Assembly: GCA_947259415.1 (NCBI GenBank)
Contig: CAMYMI010000020.1
Span: 1-64,000, forward strand
Direction of reading: 5' to 3'
DNA from: an uncultured Ectothiorhodospiraceae bacterium
Lineage (GTDB): Bacteria > Pseudomonadota > Gammaproteobacteria > UBA9214
Length of the DNA stretch: 64,000 bases
Made by a program: the position numbers and the translations under genes. This document shows, piece after piece, positions 37,422-46,242 of the stretch; position 1 is the stretch's first letter; every line of letters starts with the position of its first letter. The notes under the pieces were generated by a model, which worked only from the letters and a program-made list of their open reading frames with translations, was not told the origin of the DNA and searched no databases.

Positions 37422-39662
37422 TTACAGCTTCACGATCTCGACGAAGGTCTCGTGCAGCGCCTGGTTGTTGGAGATCGTGTCTGCGTGGTCTTCCATCAAC
37501 GCCTGATCGGCGCCTCCCTTGCCGTATAGCGTGGTCTGCCCGGCCGAGTTGGTGCCGAAGCCGTGGGTGATGAACACCGTGTCCTTGCGGATGCGGGGCG
37601 TGACATAGGCCCTGATGCGTACCTCGCCTACCCGGCTGCGCACTATCACGTATTCGTCGTCCTCGATATCCTTCTCCTTGGCCAGGTCGGGGTTGATCCA
37701 GACCTCGTTCTCCGGATGGATGGCGTTCAGCCAGATGTTGTTCTGGTTCGAGGCGTGGGTGAAATAGGCATAACGACCGGTCACCAGGCGTTGTTTGCCC
37801 GGTTCCCCGGTTACCGGTTCATAGACCGGCAGCGGATCATAGCCGTTGCGGCGGAAACGTTCAGAGACGAACTCGATCTTGCCCGAGGGCGTCTTGAAGT
37901 CCTTGTTGCCGTTGCGGTACTCACCGAGCTTCAGGCCCGGTCCCGGCGCAACCCATATACCGTCCTTCATCAGGGTGGCGCGGTCGATCGGCAGCTTTTT
38001 GAGCTGCGCATCGAGGTAGTCTTCCATGGTGAAATTGAATACCTCGGCAAACGGCGTCTCGAACTCGCGCCGCTGGTCGAGTGCGGCGCCGAGTCCCTGG
38101 AGGATCTCCAGCAGGGTCTTAGCCTCGCCCTGTGGTTTCACCACGGGCTGGCGGATGCCGATGTAGCGGGTCGTGCCCGCCGGGGTCCACACCGGGTCGA
38201 GGCGTTCCAGGTAAAGGGTTTCGGGGAGGATGATGTCGGCCATCCAGGCCGTTTGCGACGGTTGCACATCGATCGCGCAAATAAAATCCATTGTCTGCAT
38301 CATCCTCAATGTCTTGGCGCTGTCGGCGACCGCAGCCAGCGGATTCTGCTTGTAGAGCATCCAGCCCTTGACCGGATAGTTGCCGGTATCGTTCAGGATG
38401 GTATCGCGCAGATTGATGTAGCCGCCGTCTTCGTGGTGTGCCAGCGGGAAGCGCTCTTCATCGAATCCGTCGAAACGCGGCGCGACCTCGACCGGCTCCA
38501 GCTCCCAGTCGAAGCCGCCGAGCTTCACCTTGCCGGCATTGAAGAAGCTGGCGCCGCCGGTATCGAAGGCGCCGAGCAGGGCCATCAGCATGGGCAGGGT
38601 GCGGCGGAACTGGGCGTCATTGGTGTACCAGGAACTGCGCCGTCCCGGGTAGATCACGACCGCCGGTGCCGCCGCCGCCATTTCGCGCGCCATCTTGATG
38701 ATGGTGCGGGCCGGGATCTCGGTCTCCTGTTCCGCCCACTCCGGGGTGTACCCGGCGACATGCGCCTTGAGTTCCTCGAAACCGGTGGTGAGATTGGCGA
38801 CGAACGCCTTGTCGTAGAGATCCTCCTCGATCAGGACATGCATCAGCGCCAGCGTCAGTGCCATGTCGGTGCGTGGCCGGATGGGCAGCCACTTGCCCTT
38901 GGAAGCGGTGACCGTCATGCGCGGGTCGATGACCACCAGCCTGGCGCCGTTCTGCAGGCCGGTGATCAAGTCACGGTTGTGGGGCAATTCGAATGCTTCC
39001 ATGCGGTTGGCGCCGAACATCAGGATGTATTTCGCGTTGGCCAGGTCGACATCAGGAACACTGCCCATGGTCGCGAAATAACCGACATTGCGCGAAGCCA
39101 GGCACAGGGTCGCATGGCGTGCGAAATTCGGGGTGCCGAGGTACTTGCCGAACTTGATGAAGAACACCTCGGTCAGGTCGGTGCAGGACGAGAACAGCAG
39201 GCCCTCAGGCCCGTATTTTTCGATGATCCTGTCGATCTTGTCGGCGGTGTACTCGAAGGCCTCCTCCCAGGAGGCGCGCCGCCACTTGCCCGCGCCGCGC
39301 TCGCCCACCCGGATCAGGGGGTGGGTGATGCGGTCGGGGTCGTACAGTGCCATCACCCCGGCCTGGCCCTTGGCACAGGTGCCGCCGGCTGTCTTGGGGT
39401 TGCGGCTGTCGCCGTCGATCTTTTCCAGCACACCGTCCACCACGTGGCACTTGATGCCGCAGCGGTTCACGCACATGTTGCAGGTCGAGGGGATTACTTC
39501 ACCGCGCGACCATGAATGGGCCGGCACCTGCGGTTCCCTGCTGGCGGCCTGGAACGAACGCCACGGCAGGGCTGCGCCCGCGCCGGCGCCCGCGCACAGG
39601 GTCAGAAAACCGCGCCGGCTCAGGCCGGCCGGGGTTTCCAGTTTGCCTGGATCGGGTTTCAT
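37422..39662 (-). CDS. molybdopterin oxidoreductase, PsrA/PhsA-like catalytic subunit, Tat signal
   Basis: A 746-residue DMSO-reductase-family enzyme. The Tat motif SRRGFLTLCAGAGAG is near residues 15-29. The 4Fe-4S site has Cys61, Cys64, Cys68 and Cys96. Cys187 in ATLCLASRN is at the place of the molybdenum ligand, and Cys there is typical of the polysulfide/thiosulfate reductase branch. AAGGAG on its strand supports ATG 39662; an upstream GTG adds 7 residues. The substrate cannot be fixed: polysulfide, thiosulfate or tetrathionate are candidates. The operon includes an upstream cytochrome c and a YeeE transporter. Confidence 0.9.
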   Translation of the reverse strand: MKPDPGKLETPAGLSRRGFLTLCAGAGAGAALPWRSFQAASREPQVPAHSWSRGEVIPSTCNMCVNRCGIKCHVVDGVLEKIDGDSRNPKTAGGTCAKGQAGVMALYDPDRITHPLIRVGERGAGKWRRASWEEAFEYTADKIDRIIEKYGPEGLLFSSCTDLTEVFFIKFGKYLGTPNFARHATLCLASRNVGYFATMGSVPDVDLANAKYILMFGANRMEAFELPHNRDLITGLQNGARLVVIDPRMTVTASKGKWLPIRPRTDMALTLALMHVLIEEDLYDKAFVANLTTGFEELKAHVAGYTPEWAEQETEIPARTIIKMAREMAAAAPAVVIYPGRRSSWYTNDAQFRRTLPMLMALLGAFDTGGASFFNAGKVKLGGFDWELEPVEVAPRFDGFDEERFPLAHHEDGGYINLRDTILNDTGNYPVKGWMLYKQNPLAAVADSAKTLRMMQTMDFICAIDVQPSQTAWMADIILPETLYLERLDPVWTPAGTTRYIGIRQPVVKPQGEAKTLLEILQGLGAALDQRREFETPFAEVFNFTMEDYLDAQLKKLPIDRATLMKDGIWVAPGPGLKLGEYRNGNKDFKTPSGKIEFVSERFRRNGYDPLPVYEPVTGEPGKQRLVTGRYAYFTHASNQNNIWLNAIHPENEVWINPDLAKEKDIEDDEYVIVRSRVGEVRIRAYVTPRIRKDTVFITHGFGTNSAGQTTLYGKGGADQALMEDHADTISNNQALHETFVEIVKL

Positions 39663-39694
39663 GGCTGACTCCTTACGCGGCACCGCCGTGGGGA

Positions 39695-40108
39695 CTACTT
39701 GCAGGTAGCCGGGGTGTCGGAATCCTTGGCACCGTTCACGGCAAACTGGTAGACGTCTGCATAGAGCTGATCGTCAGGCACAGCGAGGAATTTCTTCGCC
39801 GCCTTGTTCCGGTCCTTGATGCTTTCGCGGTAGGCCTGGCTCAGGTAATAGCGCACCGTGGGATTGGTCTTGGCGGATGCGTCGTGCTTGTCCGCATCCA
39901 GGTAGGCGCGCCACTCGGCCATGCTACGGCCGGCGGGCGAAATGGCGGTTCCTGCCATATCGACATGGCAGGCGGTACAGACCATGCGATAGTAGACCTG
40001 GCCGCGTTTCTTGTTGGCCTTGATATCGGTCGCGAAGGCGTCGCCGACGACGGAGAACAGCAGCACGGCGAGGCTAAGCCCGGCGAGGAACAGTTTCGAC
40101 GACCTCAT
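39695..40108 (-). CDS. periplasmic c-type cytochrome, mono-haem
   Basis: A 137-residue protein with a Sec signal peptide (about residues 1-27, cleavage after FATDIKA-like region) and one haem site, CTACH at 44-48. The rest is rich in Lys and Asp, including YLSQAYRESIKDRNKAAKKF. It is first in the molybdoenzyme operon, behind an FNR-type site, so it may carry electrons to or from the enzyme. This matters because the membrane subunit appears deleted. Confidence 0.85.
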   Translation of the reverse strand: MRSSKLFLAGLSLAVLLFSVVGDAFATDIKANKKRGQVYYRMVCTACHVDMAGTAISPAGRSMAEWRAYLDADKHDASAKTNPTVRYYLSQAYRESIKDRNKAAKKFLAVPDDQLYADVYQFAVNGAKDSDTPATCK

Positions 40109-40202
40109 TGTGACACCTCCTGGTTCGGGGCGTCCCTGCCTGGTTTATGTAATAATTAAATTAGCTTATTACAATCTATAAAATTACCAATACTCTAATG
40201 TA

Positions 40203-40245
40203 ACTATAGATCAACCGCCGGCCATCATGGCTTGATGCAGGTCAA
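40203..40245 (-). promoter_or_regulatory. FNR-type site with -10 box for the molybdoenzyme operon
   Basis: TTGATGCAGGTCAA at 40232-40245 matches the FNR consensus TTGATnnnnATCAA at 9 of 10 fixed positions. On the minus strand TATAGT (complement of 40203-40208) lies with its centre 33 bases downstream of the site centre. This puts the site near -42 from the expected start, the classical class II FNR activator geometry. The 5' leader to the cytochrome gene would be about 88 bases. Confidence 0.6.
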
Positions 40246-40828
40246 CAGGAATGAAAATTTTTTGCGGGTCCTATTGGGCGGAGGAAGCCGGATTGGTCGG
40301 CCGGGGCGCCGCGTAGCTTCGTGGCGAACACTATGGTGAGGCCCGGCAAGGGCTCATTGCCTCATCCGGATAAAGGCTGCCGGCACCTGGGCAGACCCTA
40401 TCCAGGGATCTGCCGCGCTGGGCCGGTGAAAGCAGACAGCGCCAACGGTGGTCCGTATATCAGCAGCTGAATCATTATGCAGATGATCACTGCTTCCGGG
40501 GTGGATCCGGACGCGACACGGGACCCAACAACACTACCGGAAGCAGATCCAGCCGCCTGATATAGCCCTATTGGCCGTTATGAAAATATTTTATTGTGTC
40601 CTGACAGTCGATTACACTCGAATAGCTGTCCTTGGTTGTCCTATATATAGTATCCGGTAACTGCCCTGGCACAGGATGTTGGGAAATTACCAAAAAAACA
40701 ACATCGTGTTGTTTTTTTGGAAAAAGTTGTTGCATTTTTGTTTTGGTTTGTTGTAAAGTACGCAACGTGCAATGACTGTGACAGTATTTATCACTTTCTT
40801 TATCCAAACCGTGTTAAGGGGAAATATC
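40246..40828 (+). promoter_or_regulatory. intergenic region upstream of the porin gene
   Basis: No gene was recognised between 40246 and 40690; the sequence is ordinary in composition and then turns AT-rich. CCAAAAAAACAACA (40690-40703), loop TCG, TGTTGTTTTTTTGG (40707-40720) is a perfect 14-base-pair hairpin. A candidate promoter TTGCAT (40730-40735), 18 bases, TAAAGT (40754-40759) follows, with TTAAGGGG as ribosome site before 40829. Confidence 0.45.
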
Positions 40829-41827
40829 ATGAAAGCTAAACTTTTACCGGCAATGATCAGCATTGTCCTGGCCGGCGGCATGGGCGCTGCCCAGGCTGAC
40901 GTGCAGGTCATGGGCCACATCGACACCGCTATTGTGTCTTTTGATGACGGGACCTCGGGTCCAGGTTCTGATGATGTCGTTTTTAACTGCACCACCTGTT
41001 CCGTGGGCTTCAAGGGTTCCGAGGACCTCGGCAACGGCCTGAAGGCGATCTTCAAGCTGGATTGGCAGTACGATATCCACGAACGCAACCGTGCCAGTGA
41101 TGGTGATAACTCACTTTTCGATCGTGACCAGTGGCTGGGCCTGAAGGGCGGTTTCGGCCAGGTTCGCGTTGGCACCATCTCCACGGGCTACAAGTCCCAT
41201 GGCGCCAAGCTTGATCCGCTGTACCGCACCTCCCTGCAGGGTCGTGACCACGGTCTGCAGTCCAGCTTCCACACCGGTGCCAACGAGGAACTGCGTGGTC
41301 GTGCCACCAACACCGTCCGCTATGACAGCCCGAGCTTCAACGGCCTGAAGGTGGTTGGCCACTACACCCTGGACAGCGACGAGACTGACGGTGAAGACGA
41401 AGATCCGTTCGGTATCGGCGCCAGCTACAAAAACGGCGGCATCTACGTGTTCGCGGACTACCTGGACAACAACCAGGGTTCTGCTGATCCGGATGGTGAA
41501 TTGAGCGCCTGGAAGATCGGCGGCAAGTACACCCTGAACAACTTCGCGGTCATGGGCCAGTACGAGGCAGTGGATGATGGCTCTTCATCGGATCCCACCC
41601 TTTGGCATATCGGTGGCTCCTACACCATGGGCAACAACATGATCTATGCGGCCTTCGGTCAGGCTGACGAGGATAGTCCCGGTGTTGATGAGCTTGATGC
41701 CTGGACCATTGCGGCCATGCACAGCCTGAGCAAGCGCACCAAGGTCTATGCCGGCTTCAATAATGAAGAGACCAACAATACTGATGACACTGATACCTTT
41801 GCTCTGGGCGTGAAGCACAAGTTCTAA
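40829..41827 (+). CDS. outer-membrane porin, Gram-negative general type
   Basis: A 332-residue beta-barrel porin. It has a signal peptide (about residues 1-22, ending AAQA-DV), the first strand VQVMGHIDTAIVSF, the family motif FGQVRVGTISTGY and a terminal Phe (LGVKHKF) needed for BAM recognition. Two cysteines in NCTTC near the first strands are unusual for porins. It is a single gene with its own terminator. The substrate is likely small solutes; specificity is unknown. Confidence 0.9.
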   Translation: MKAKLLPAMISIVLAGGMGAAQADVQVMGHIDTAIVSFDDGTSGPGSDDVVFNCTTCSVGFKGSEDLGNGLKAIFKLDWQYDIHERNRASDGDNSLFDRDQWLGLKGGFGQVRVGTISTGYKSHGAKLDPLYRTSLQGRDHGLQSSFHTGANEELRGRATNTVRYDSPSFNGLKVVGHYTLDSDETDGEDEDPFGIGASYKNGGIYVFADYLDNNQGSADPDGELSAWKIGGKYTLNNFAVMGQYEAVDDGSSSDPTLWHIGGSYTMGNNMIYAAFGQADEDSPGVDELDAWTIAAMHSLSKRTKVYAGFNNEETNNTDDTDTFALGVKHKF

Positions 41828-41846
41828 TCGGTTTTTTGATCGGAAC

Positions 41847-41880
41847 TGAAAACGGGGCCTTCGGGCCCCGTTTTTTTTGC
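41847..41880 (+). terminator. terminator after porin gene
   Basis: AAAACGGGGCC, loop TTC, then GGGCCCCGTTTTTTTT: a near-perfect GC-rich stem with a T-run 20 bases after the stop. Confidence 0.9.
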
Positions 41881-42035
41881 CTACAGGGACGTAGGTTCGG
41901 CCGCTCCCGGCATCCTCGGCAATTGCTCCTGCATTGCTCTACCTCCTGCATCCCTGCAGTCGTGCCTCTCGCGACAATCGTACTTTGCCTAGGCCAGTCT
42001 CTCGACCGGTTCCCGGTCTCACCTTCTCCTGTTCA
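41881..42035 (+). repeat. dispersed repeat family C, copy 1
   Basis: A non-coding segment whose reverse complement is found again at 50027-50118 and 52999-53083. The part 41912-41973 shares a 39-base exact match with the copy at 50029, and the part 41985-42030 matches the copy at 52999. It is bounded on the left by CCTACAGGGACGTAGG, a small palindrome also seen at 43474-43488. No ORF or transposase is associated. Confidence 0.75.
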
Positions 42036-42118
42036 TCGCGCGAGAGCGATGCGCCGGAAGGGAAGCAGGTAAGGAGCGAGCAGGACGAGTAAGCTTCACA
42101 GCCGCGAAAGATAAGTAT

Positions 42119-42216
42119 TGTAGGAGCGTCTCGCAGCCGCGATCATTTGTTCGGGTTTTTTCTGAATCGCGCCTGTACCCGATAAAGTCCCGGGTATAAA
42201 CAAGGCGCTCCTACAG
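42119..42216. repeat. TAGGAGCG-type inverted repeat
   Basis: It begins TGTAGGAGCG and ends CGCTCCTACAG, so the ends are inverted repeats, with GC-rich inner arms (GCAGCCGCGATC and ATCGCGCCTG) between. A half copy, GCGAGGCGCTCCTACAG, is at 43788-43804. Elements of this form are common REP sequences in gammaproteobacteria. Confidence 0.65.
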
Positions 42217-42353
42217 TATATTTTTTACCGTATGCTTCTGTCGTTACCTTGCGCGCTCACGTCTCACGTTTTATCTTTCCGTGTGCTTCCGTGGCTATTC
42301 ATCTCCCGGTTAAGCCCTGGCCATTTGGGTTGTGCTCTATAATTTATTCCACC

Positions 42354-43328
42354 ATGGCCCCTGATTCCTTGTTAAACACCGGCTGTCGCACGCTGGTGCT
42401 GCTCGCGTTGGGCCTGCTGCAGGCCTGTGCGGCCCGGCCCATCGCGGAGCCGGCCGACATTATCCATCAACGGGCCCACAGCGGTGGCAGCGCAGTGGCC
42501 TTCAGTGCATCGGGTGACCGGATGGTCTCGGGTGGCTGGGAGGGAGTGGTGCAACTTTGGCGTCTGCCGGACGGCGAGCGGGTCTCCCGCTGGCGCGCCC
42601 ATGACGACTCGGTCAACGGGCTGGCCTTTGTCGCCGGTGACCGGCGCGTGTTGACCGCGGGCTATGACGGTGTGCTGGCCGAGTGGTCGCCAGGTGGAAA
42701 ACAGCTACGGCGGATCCAGACACCGGCCCCGGTGACCCACATGGTGGCAAGTGCACTACACGAGCGGGCCGTGACCGGGCATGGCGACGGTAGCGTGCGC
42801 GTCTGGCGCCTGCCGGACCTGGAACTCGTCGAGACTCATAAGCGGCATCGCGGGGCCGTAAAGTCTGTCGCCATGGACCCGCGTTTGTTGCGCTACGCCT
42901 CCAGTGGCCGCGACGGAGCGGTGTTCATATGGGACGAAGCTGGGGCGGTCAGGGCGCTTGAGCGTCCCCCCATGGACGCCTGGTCGCTGGTGTTTTCACC
43001 GGACGGTGGGCAATTGTATGGCGGCACCTGGTTCCGCCTGTTGCGCTGGGACCTGGGGGATGGGGCACTCACGAGTTTGCCGACCGCGCATCGCGGCATC
43101 ATTCGCTCGCTCCAGTTCACGGGGGGTAGCGAGACAATCGCCAGCATCAGCCGCCAGACCGACAGCGCGGTCTATTTCATCAACCCGCACAGCGGTGCCG
43201 TGACCCGGCGTTTCCAGAAGCATGATTTATGCGGTGCGGCGGTGGCGGTCTCCCCCCGGGGCCGTTATCTCGCCACCACCAGCGATGACGCCAGTGTGCG
43301 GATCTGGGTGTTGCAGCCGGGGGAGTAA
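42354..43328 (+). CDS. WD40-repeat lipoprotein
   Basis: A 324-residue probable lipoprotein. The signal LLALGLLQAC ends at Cys25, followed by about seven WD40-type blades such as VSGGWEGVVQLWRLPDG, TAGYDGVLAEWSPGG, GHGDGSVRVWRLPDL, SSGRDGAVFIWDEAG and ATTSDDASVRIWVL. This makes a beta-propeller likely, facing the periplasm. ATG 42354 starts the signal peptide; the frame is open 35 codons upstream through repeat DNA. Binding partner unknown. Confidence 0.85.
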   Translation: MAPDSLLNTGCRTLVLLALGLLQACAARPIAEPADIIHQRAHSGGSAVAFSASGDRMVSGGWEGVVQLWRLPDGERVSRWRAHDDSVNGLAFVAGDRRVLTAGYDGVLAEWSPGGKQLRRIQTPAPVTHMVASALHERAVTGHGDGSVRVWRLPDLELVETHKRHRGAVKSVAMDPRLLRYASSGRDGAVFIWDEAGAVRALERPPMDAWSLVFSPDGGQLYGGTWFRLLRWDLGDGALTSLPTAHRGIIRSLQFTGGSETIASISRQTDSAVYFINPHSGAVTRRFQKHDLCGAAVAVSPRGRYLATTSDDASVRIWVLQPGE

Positions 43329-43831
43329 AAAACGTGTAGGCCGGATTAGCGCCAGCGTAATCCGACGTGACGAATGTCGGGTTACGGCGCCATGCGCCTA
43401 ACCCGACCTACGTGACTCGTACATCCATGTACAGCGTAGGCAAGGAGCGTGAGCAGGGAGCAGAATCTTTGCCTACAGGGATGTAGGTAAGAAACGTGAG
43501 CAGAGAGTGGAAGCTTTGCCCAACCTACACCTACATTACTGCCGCTAAACGCCGGATCCCCTCTCCCATGAGGGGGAGCACCCTGAAGGGCATAAAAGGG
43601 CCAGGGTGAGGGTTGATGAGTCATCCTGCCAAGAAACTTCGTTTCTTACCCCTCATCCTTACCTTCTCCCCTTGAAGGGGAGAAGGAATGCTATTGGATT
43701 GCGAGGCCCCCTACCGGATTGCGGCCTGACGGCCTGCATCCGGGCTACGTTGCTTTGTTCGCCAGACAACGAAAAACAATCGCGCCTGCGAGGCGCTCCT
43801 ACAGGATATTTTAAAGATATGATGTATCGGC
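43329..43831. repeat. repeat-rich intergenic region with REP copy 3
   Basis: 503 bases without a gene. 43336-43411 is REP copy 3, inverted relative to copies 1 and 2 (GGATTA hairpin first). 43425-43540 holds CCTACAGGGATGTAGG and two imperfect direct copies of an AAGGAGCGTGAGCAG-like segment. 43555-43690 has a CCAGGGTGAGGG / CCCTCATCC element and CTCCCCTTGAAGGGGAG, a small palindrome. 43788-43804 is half of a TAGGAGCG element. Confidence 0.7.
43336..43411 (-). repeat. REP-like double hairpin, copy 3 (inverted)
   Basis: The same two hairpins as copies 1 and 2 in the opposite order and orientation: GGATTA / TAATCC first, GGGTTA / TAACCC second, bounded by GTAGG and CCTAC. It follows the WD40 gene by 7 bases and may help stabilise or end its transcript. 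Confidence 0.8.
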
Positions 43832-44488
43832 CTAGGTCAGGGTCTTGACACCTTCCCCGGTGCCGAGCAGCAGCACATCGGCAGGGCGCCTGGCAAAGAG
43901 GCCCACGGTGACCACCCCGGCGATGTTATTGAGGTCTTCTTCCAGCTTGACCGGCTCCATGATCTGCAGGTTATGCACGTCGAGGATGATGTTGCCATTG
44001 TCGGTGGTGAAGCCTTCGCGATAGACCGGCTGTCCACCGCGCTTGACCAGCTCGCGCGCCACGTAGCTACGCGCCATGGGAATGACCTCGACTGGCAGCG
44101 GAAAGGCACCCAGCACATCGACCAGCTTGCTCTCGTCCGCGATGCAGACGAACTTCCGGCTGACGGCAGCGACGATCTTCTCGCGCGTCAGCGCACCACC
44201 GCCGCCCTTGATCAGGTGCAGATTACGGGTGGATTCGTCCGCGCCGTCGATATACACCGAGATCTCGCTCACGCTGTTCAGATCCAGCACCGGGATGCCG
44301 TGTGCTGCCAGGCGCTCGGCACTGGCCCTTGAACTGGCGACGGTGCCGTCGATCTTGTGCTTGATGCCGGCAAGGCCGTCGATAAAGTGGTTGGCGGTTG
44401 AACCGGTGCCGATGCCGATCACGGTGCCGGTTTCCACATAGTCCAGTGCGGCCTCCGCCACCATCTTTTTCATTTCATCCTGCGTCAT
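43832..44488 (-). CDS. rpiA: ribose-5-phosphate isomerase A
   Basis: A 218-residue enzyme interconverting ribose 5-phosphate and ribulose 5-phosphate. Signatures are [36 protein letters not shown] with the catalytic Glu, and [11 protein letters not shown] at the end. Length is standard. It is divergent from ilvA with 114 bases between, the conserved gammaproteobacterial arrangement. Confidence 0.96.
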   Translation of the reverse strand: MTQDEMKKMVAEAALDYVETGTVIGIGTGSTANHFIDGLAGIKHKIDGTVASSRASAERLAAHGIPVLDLNSVSEISVYIDGADESTRNLHLIKGGGGALTREKIVAAVSRKFVCIADESKLVDVLGAFPLPVEVIPMARSYVARELVKRGGQPVYREGFTTDNGNIILDVHNLQIMEPVKLEEDLNNIAGVVTVGLFARRPADVLLLGTGEGVKTLT

Positions 44489-44602
44489 GTCGGAACTCCT
44501 TATCTAGCGATAGGTAAAATCATACCCGCGCGGCAGGGGGATGTCATTGGCGGGGCAGGTCACATCTGGGCAAGCTGTCGATGAACTGATACTGTACGCA
44601 CT

Positions 44603-46123
44603 ATGTTAGACCGCTATATAAAGTTGATCCTCAACTCCAGTGTCTACGACGTTGCACAGGAGACGCCGCTGGTCGTAGCTGAACGCTTGACCCAGCGTCT
44701 CGGCAACAAGGTGTGGATGAAGCGTGAAGACCTGCAGCCAATCTATTCCTTCAAGGTTCGCGGCGCCTATAACAAGATCGCGAACCTGCCGGAAGCGGCC
44801 TGTACCAAGGGTGTAATCGCCGCATCGGCCGGTAACCATGCCCAGGGCGTGGCACTGGCGGCCCACAAGCGGGGTATCAAGGCGCTGATTGTCATGCCGC
44901 GAACAACTCCATCAATCAAGGTCGAATCGGTCAGGCGCCTGGGCGCACGGATCAGCCTGTCGGGTGACACCTACGACGAGGCCTATGCGCGCGCATCGAA
45001 GCTGGCGGCCGAGAAGGGTATGACGTTCATCCACCCCTACGATGATCCTGAGGTGATCGCCGGCCAGGGGACGATCGGTCTGGAGATCCTGCGTGAGCAC
45101 ACGGGTGATATCCACGCGATCTTCGTACCCGTGGGCGGCGGCGGTCTGATCGCGGGTATTGCCGCCTGCGTCAAGGCCCTGCAACCGGCCATCAAGGTGA
45201 TCGGGGTCGAGCCCGACGAGGCGCCCTGTATGCATGAGGCGCTGAAGCGGGGGCGCCGGGTGAAACTGAAGCAGGTCGGGATTTTCGCGGATGGGGTGGC
45301 CGTGAGCCAGGCGGGCAAGGAGCCCTTCAGGATTGCGCGTGAGCATGTCGACGAGGTGATTCTCGTCAGCACGGACGAAATCTGCGCCGCCATCAAGGAC
45401 GTATTCGACGAATGCCGCGCCATTGTCGAACCGGCCGGTGCCCTGGCCATTGCCGGCATGAAACGCTACGTGAAGCGTACCGGCATCAGTGACACCGACT
45501 TGGTGGCGATCAACAGTGGTGCGAATATAAATTTCGACCGCCTGCGTCATGTGTCGGAGCGCGCCGAGGTGGGCGAGCAGCGTGAGGCGCTGCTGGCCGT
45601 GACCATCCCCGAGGAGCCGGGCAGTTTTCGCCGCTTCTGCCGCACCCTGGGCAAGCGGGGCATCACGGAATTCAATTACCGTTATGCCGACACGCAGCAG
45701 GCCCACGTGTTTGCCGGCGTGCAACTCGACGGTGGCGACAGGGAACGCCTTGCCCTGGTCAGGCAGTTGAAGAAGGAGGGCTACCCGGTCGAGGACCTGA
45801 CCGACAGCGAGATCGCCAAGCTGCATATCCGCTACATGGTCGGTGGCCGTGCCATGGGGCTGGAGGATGAGGTGTTATACCGTTTCCAGTTTCCGGAGCG
45901 TCCCGGTGCCTTGCTCCAGTTCCTGACGGCAATGGGCAAGCGCTGGAACATCAGTCTGTTTCACTACCGCAATCATGGCGCGGATTACGGCCGCGTCCTG
46001 GTGGGTATCCAGGTACCCCGCGGGAGCCACACGGAGTTCAAGGCTTTCCTGGCTGATCTGGGTTACCGGTTCTGGGAGGAGTCGGACTGCGCGGGGTATA
46101 AATTATTCCTGGGCGGTAGCTGA
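44603..46123 (+). CDS. ilvA: threonine ammonia-lyase, biosynthetic
   Basis: A 506-residue PLP enzyme making 2-oxobutyrate from threonine, the first step to isoleucine. The PLP lysine is in YSFKVRGAYNKI; VPVGGGGLIAGIA binds the phosphate; two C-terminal regulatory domains (about residues 330-415 and 425-506), each starting with a PEEPGSFRRF / FPERPGALLQF motif, bind isoleucine/valine. It is full length for the regulated biosynthetic form. Confidence 0.96.
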   Translation: MLDRYIKLILNSSVYDVAQETPLVVAERLTQRLGNKVWMKREDLQPIYSFKVRGAYNKIANLPEAACTKGVIAASAGNHAQGVALAAHKRGIKALIVMPRTTPSIKVESVRRLGARISLSGDTYDEAYARASKLAAEKGMTFIHPYDDPEVIAGQGTIGLEILREHTGDIHAIFVPVGGGGLIAGIAACVKALQPAIKVIGVEPDEAPCMHEALKRGRRVKLKQVGIFADGVAVSQAGKEPFRIAREHVDEVILVSTDEICAAIKDVFDECRAIVEPAGALAIAGMKRYVKRTGISDTDLVAINSGANINFDRLRHVSERAEVGEQREALLAVTIPEEPGSFRRFCRTLGKRGITEFNYRYADTQQAHVFAGVQLDGGDRERLALVRQLKKEGYPVEDLTDSEIAKLHIRYMVGGRAMGLEDEVLYRFQFPERPGALLQFLTAMGKRWNISLFHYRNHGADYGRVLVGIQVPRGSHTEFKAFLADLGYRFWEESDCAGYKLFLGGS

Positions 46124-46160
46124 CTGGCCGGGGTAATCCCGGCCGCTGTTACCCGGCAAT

Positions 46161-46194
46161 AAAAAAGCCCGTACTGGAAAGTACGGGCTTTTTG
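46161..46194 (+). terminator. terminator after ilvA
   Basis: AAAAAGCCCGTACT pairs with AGTACGGGCTTTTT around a short GGAA-type loop, 40 bases after the ilvA stop. It is symmetrical enough to serve the convergent H1-like gene too. Confidence 0.88.
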
Positions 46195-46242
46195 TCGGAA
46201 ACACCCGGGAGGTTCGACACCCACCGGACGAACTGACTAAGA

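Noticed and set aside
37563-39515. 650-codon open frame on the plus strand
   Set aside because: It is antisense to the molybdopterin oxidoreductase, whose Tat signal, cluster cysteines and full length are clear; high GC keeps the antisense frame open.
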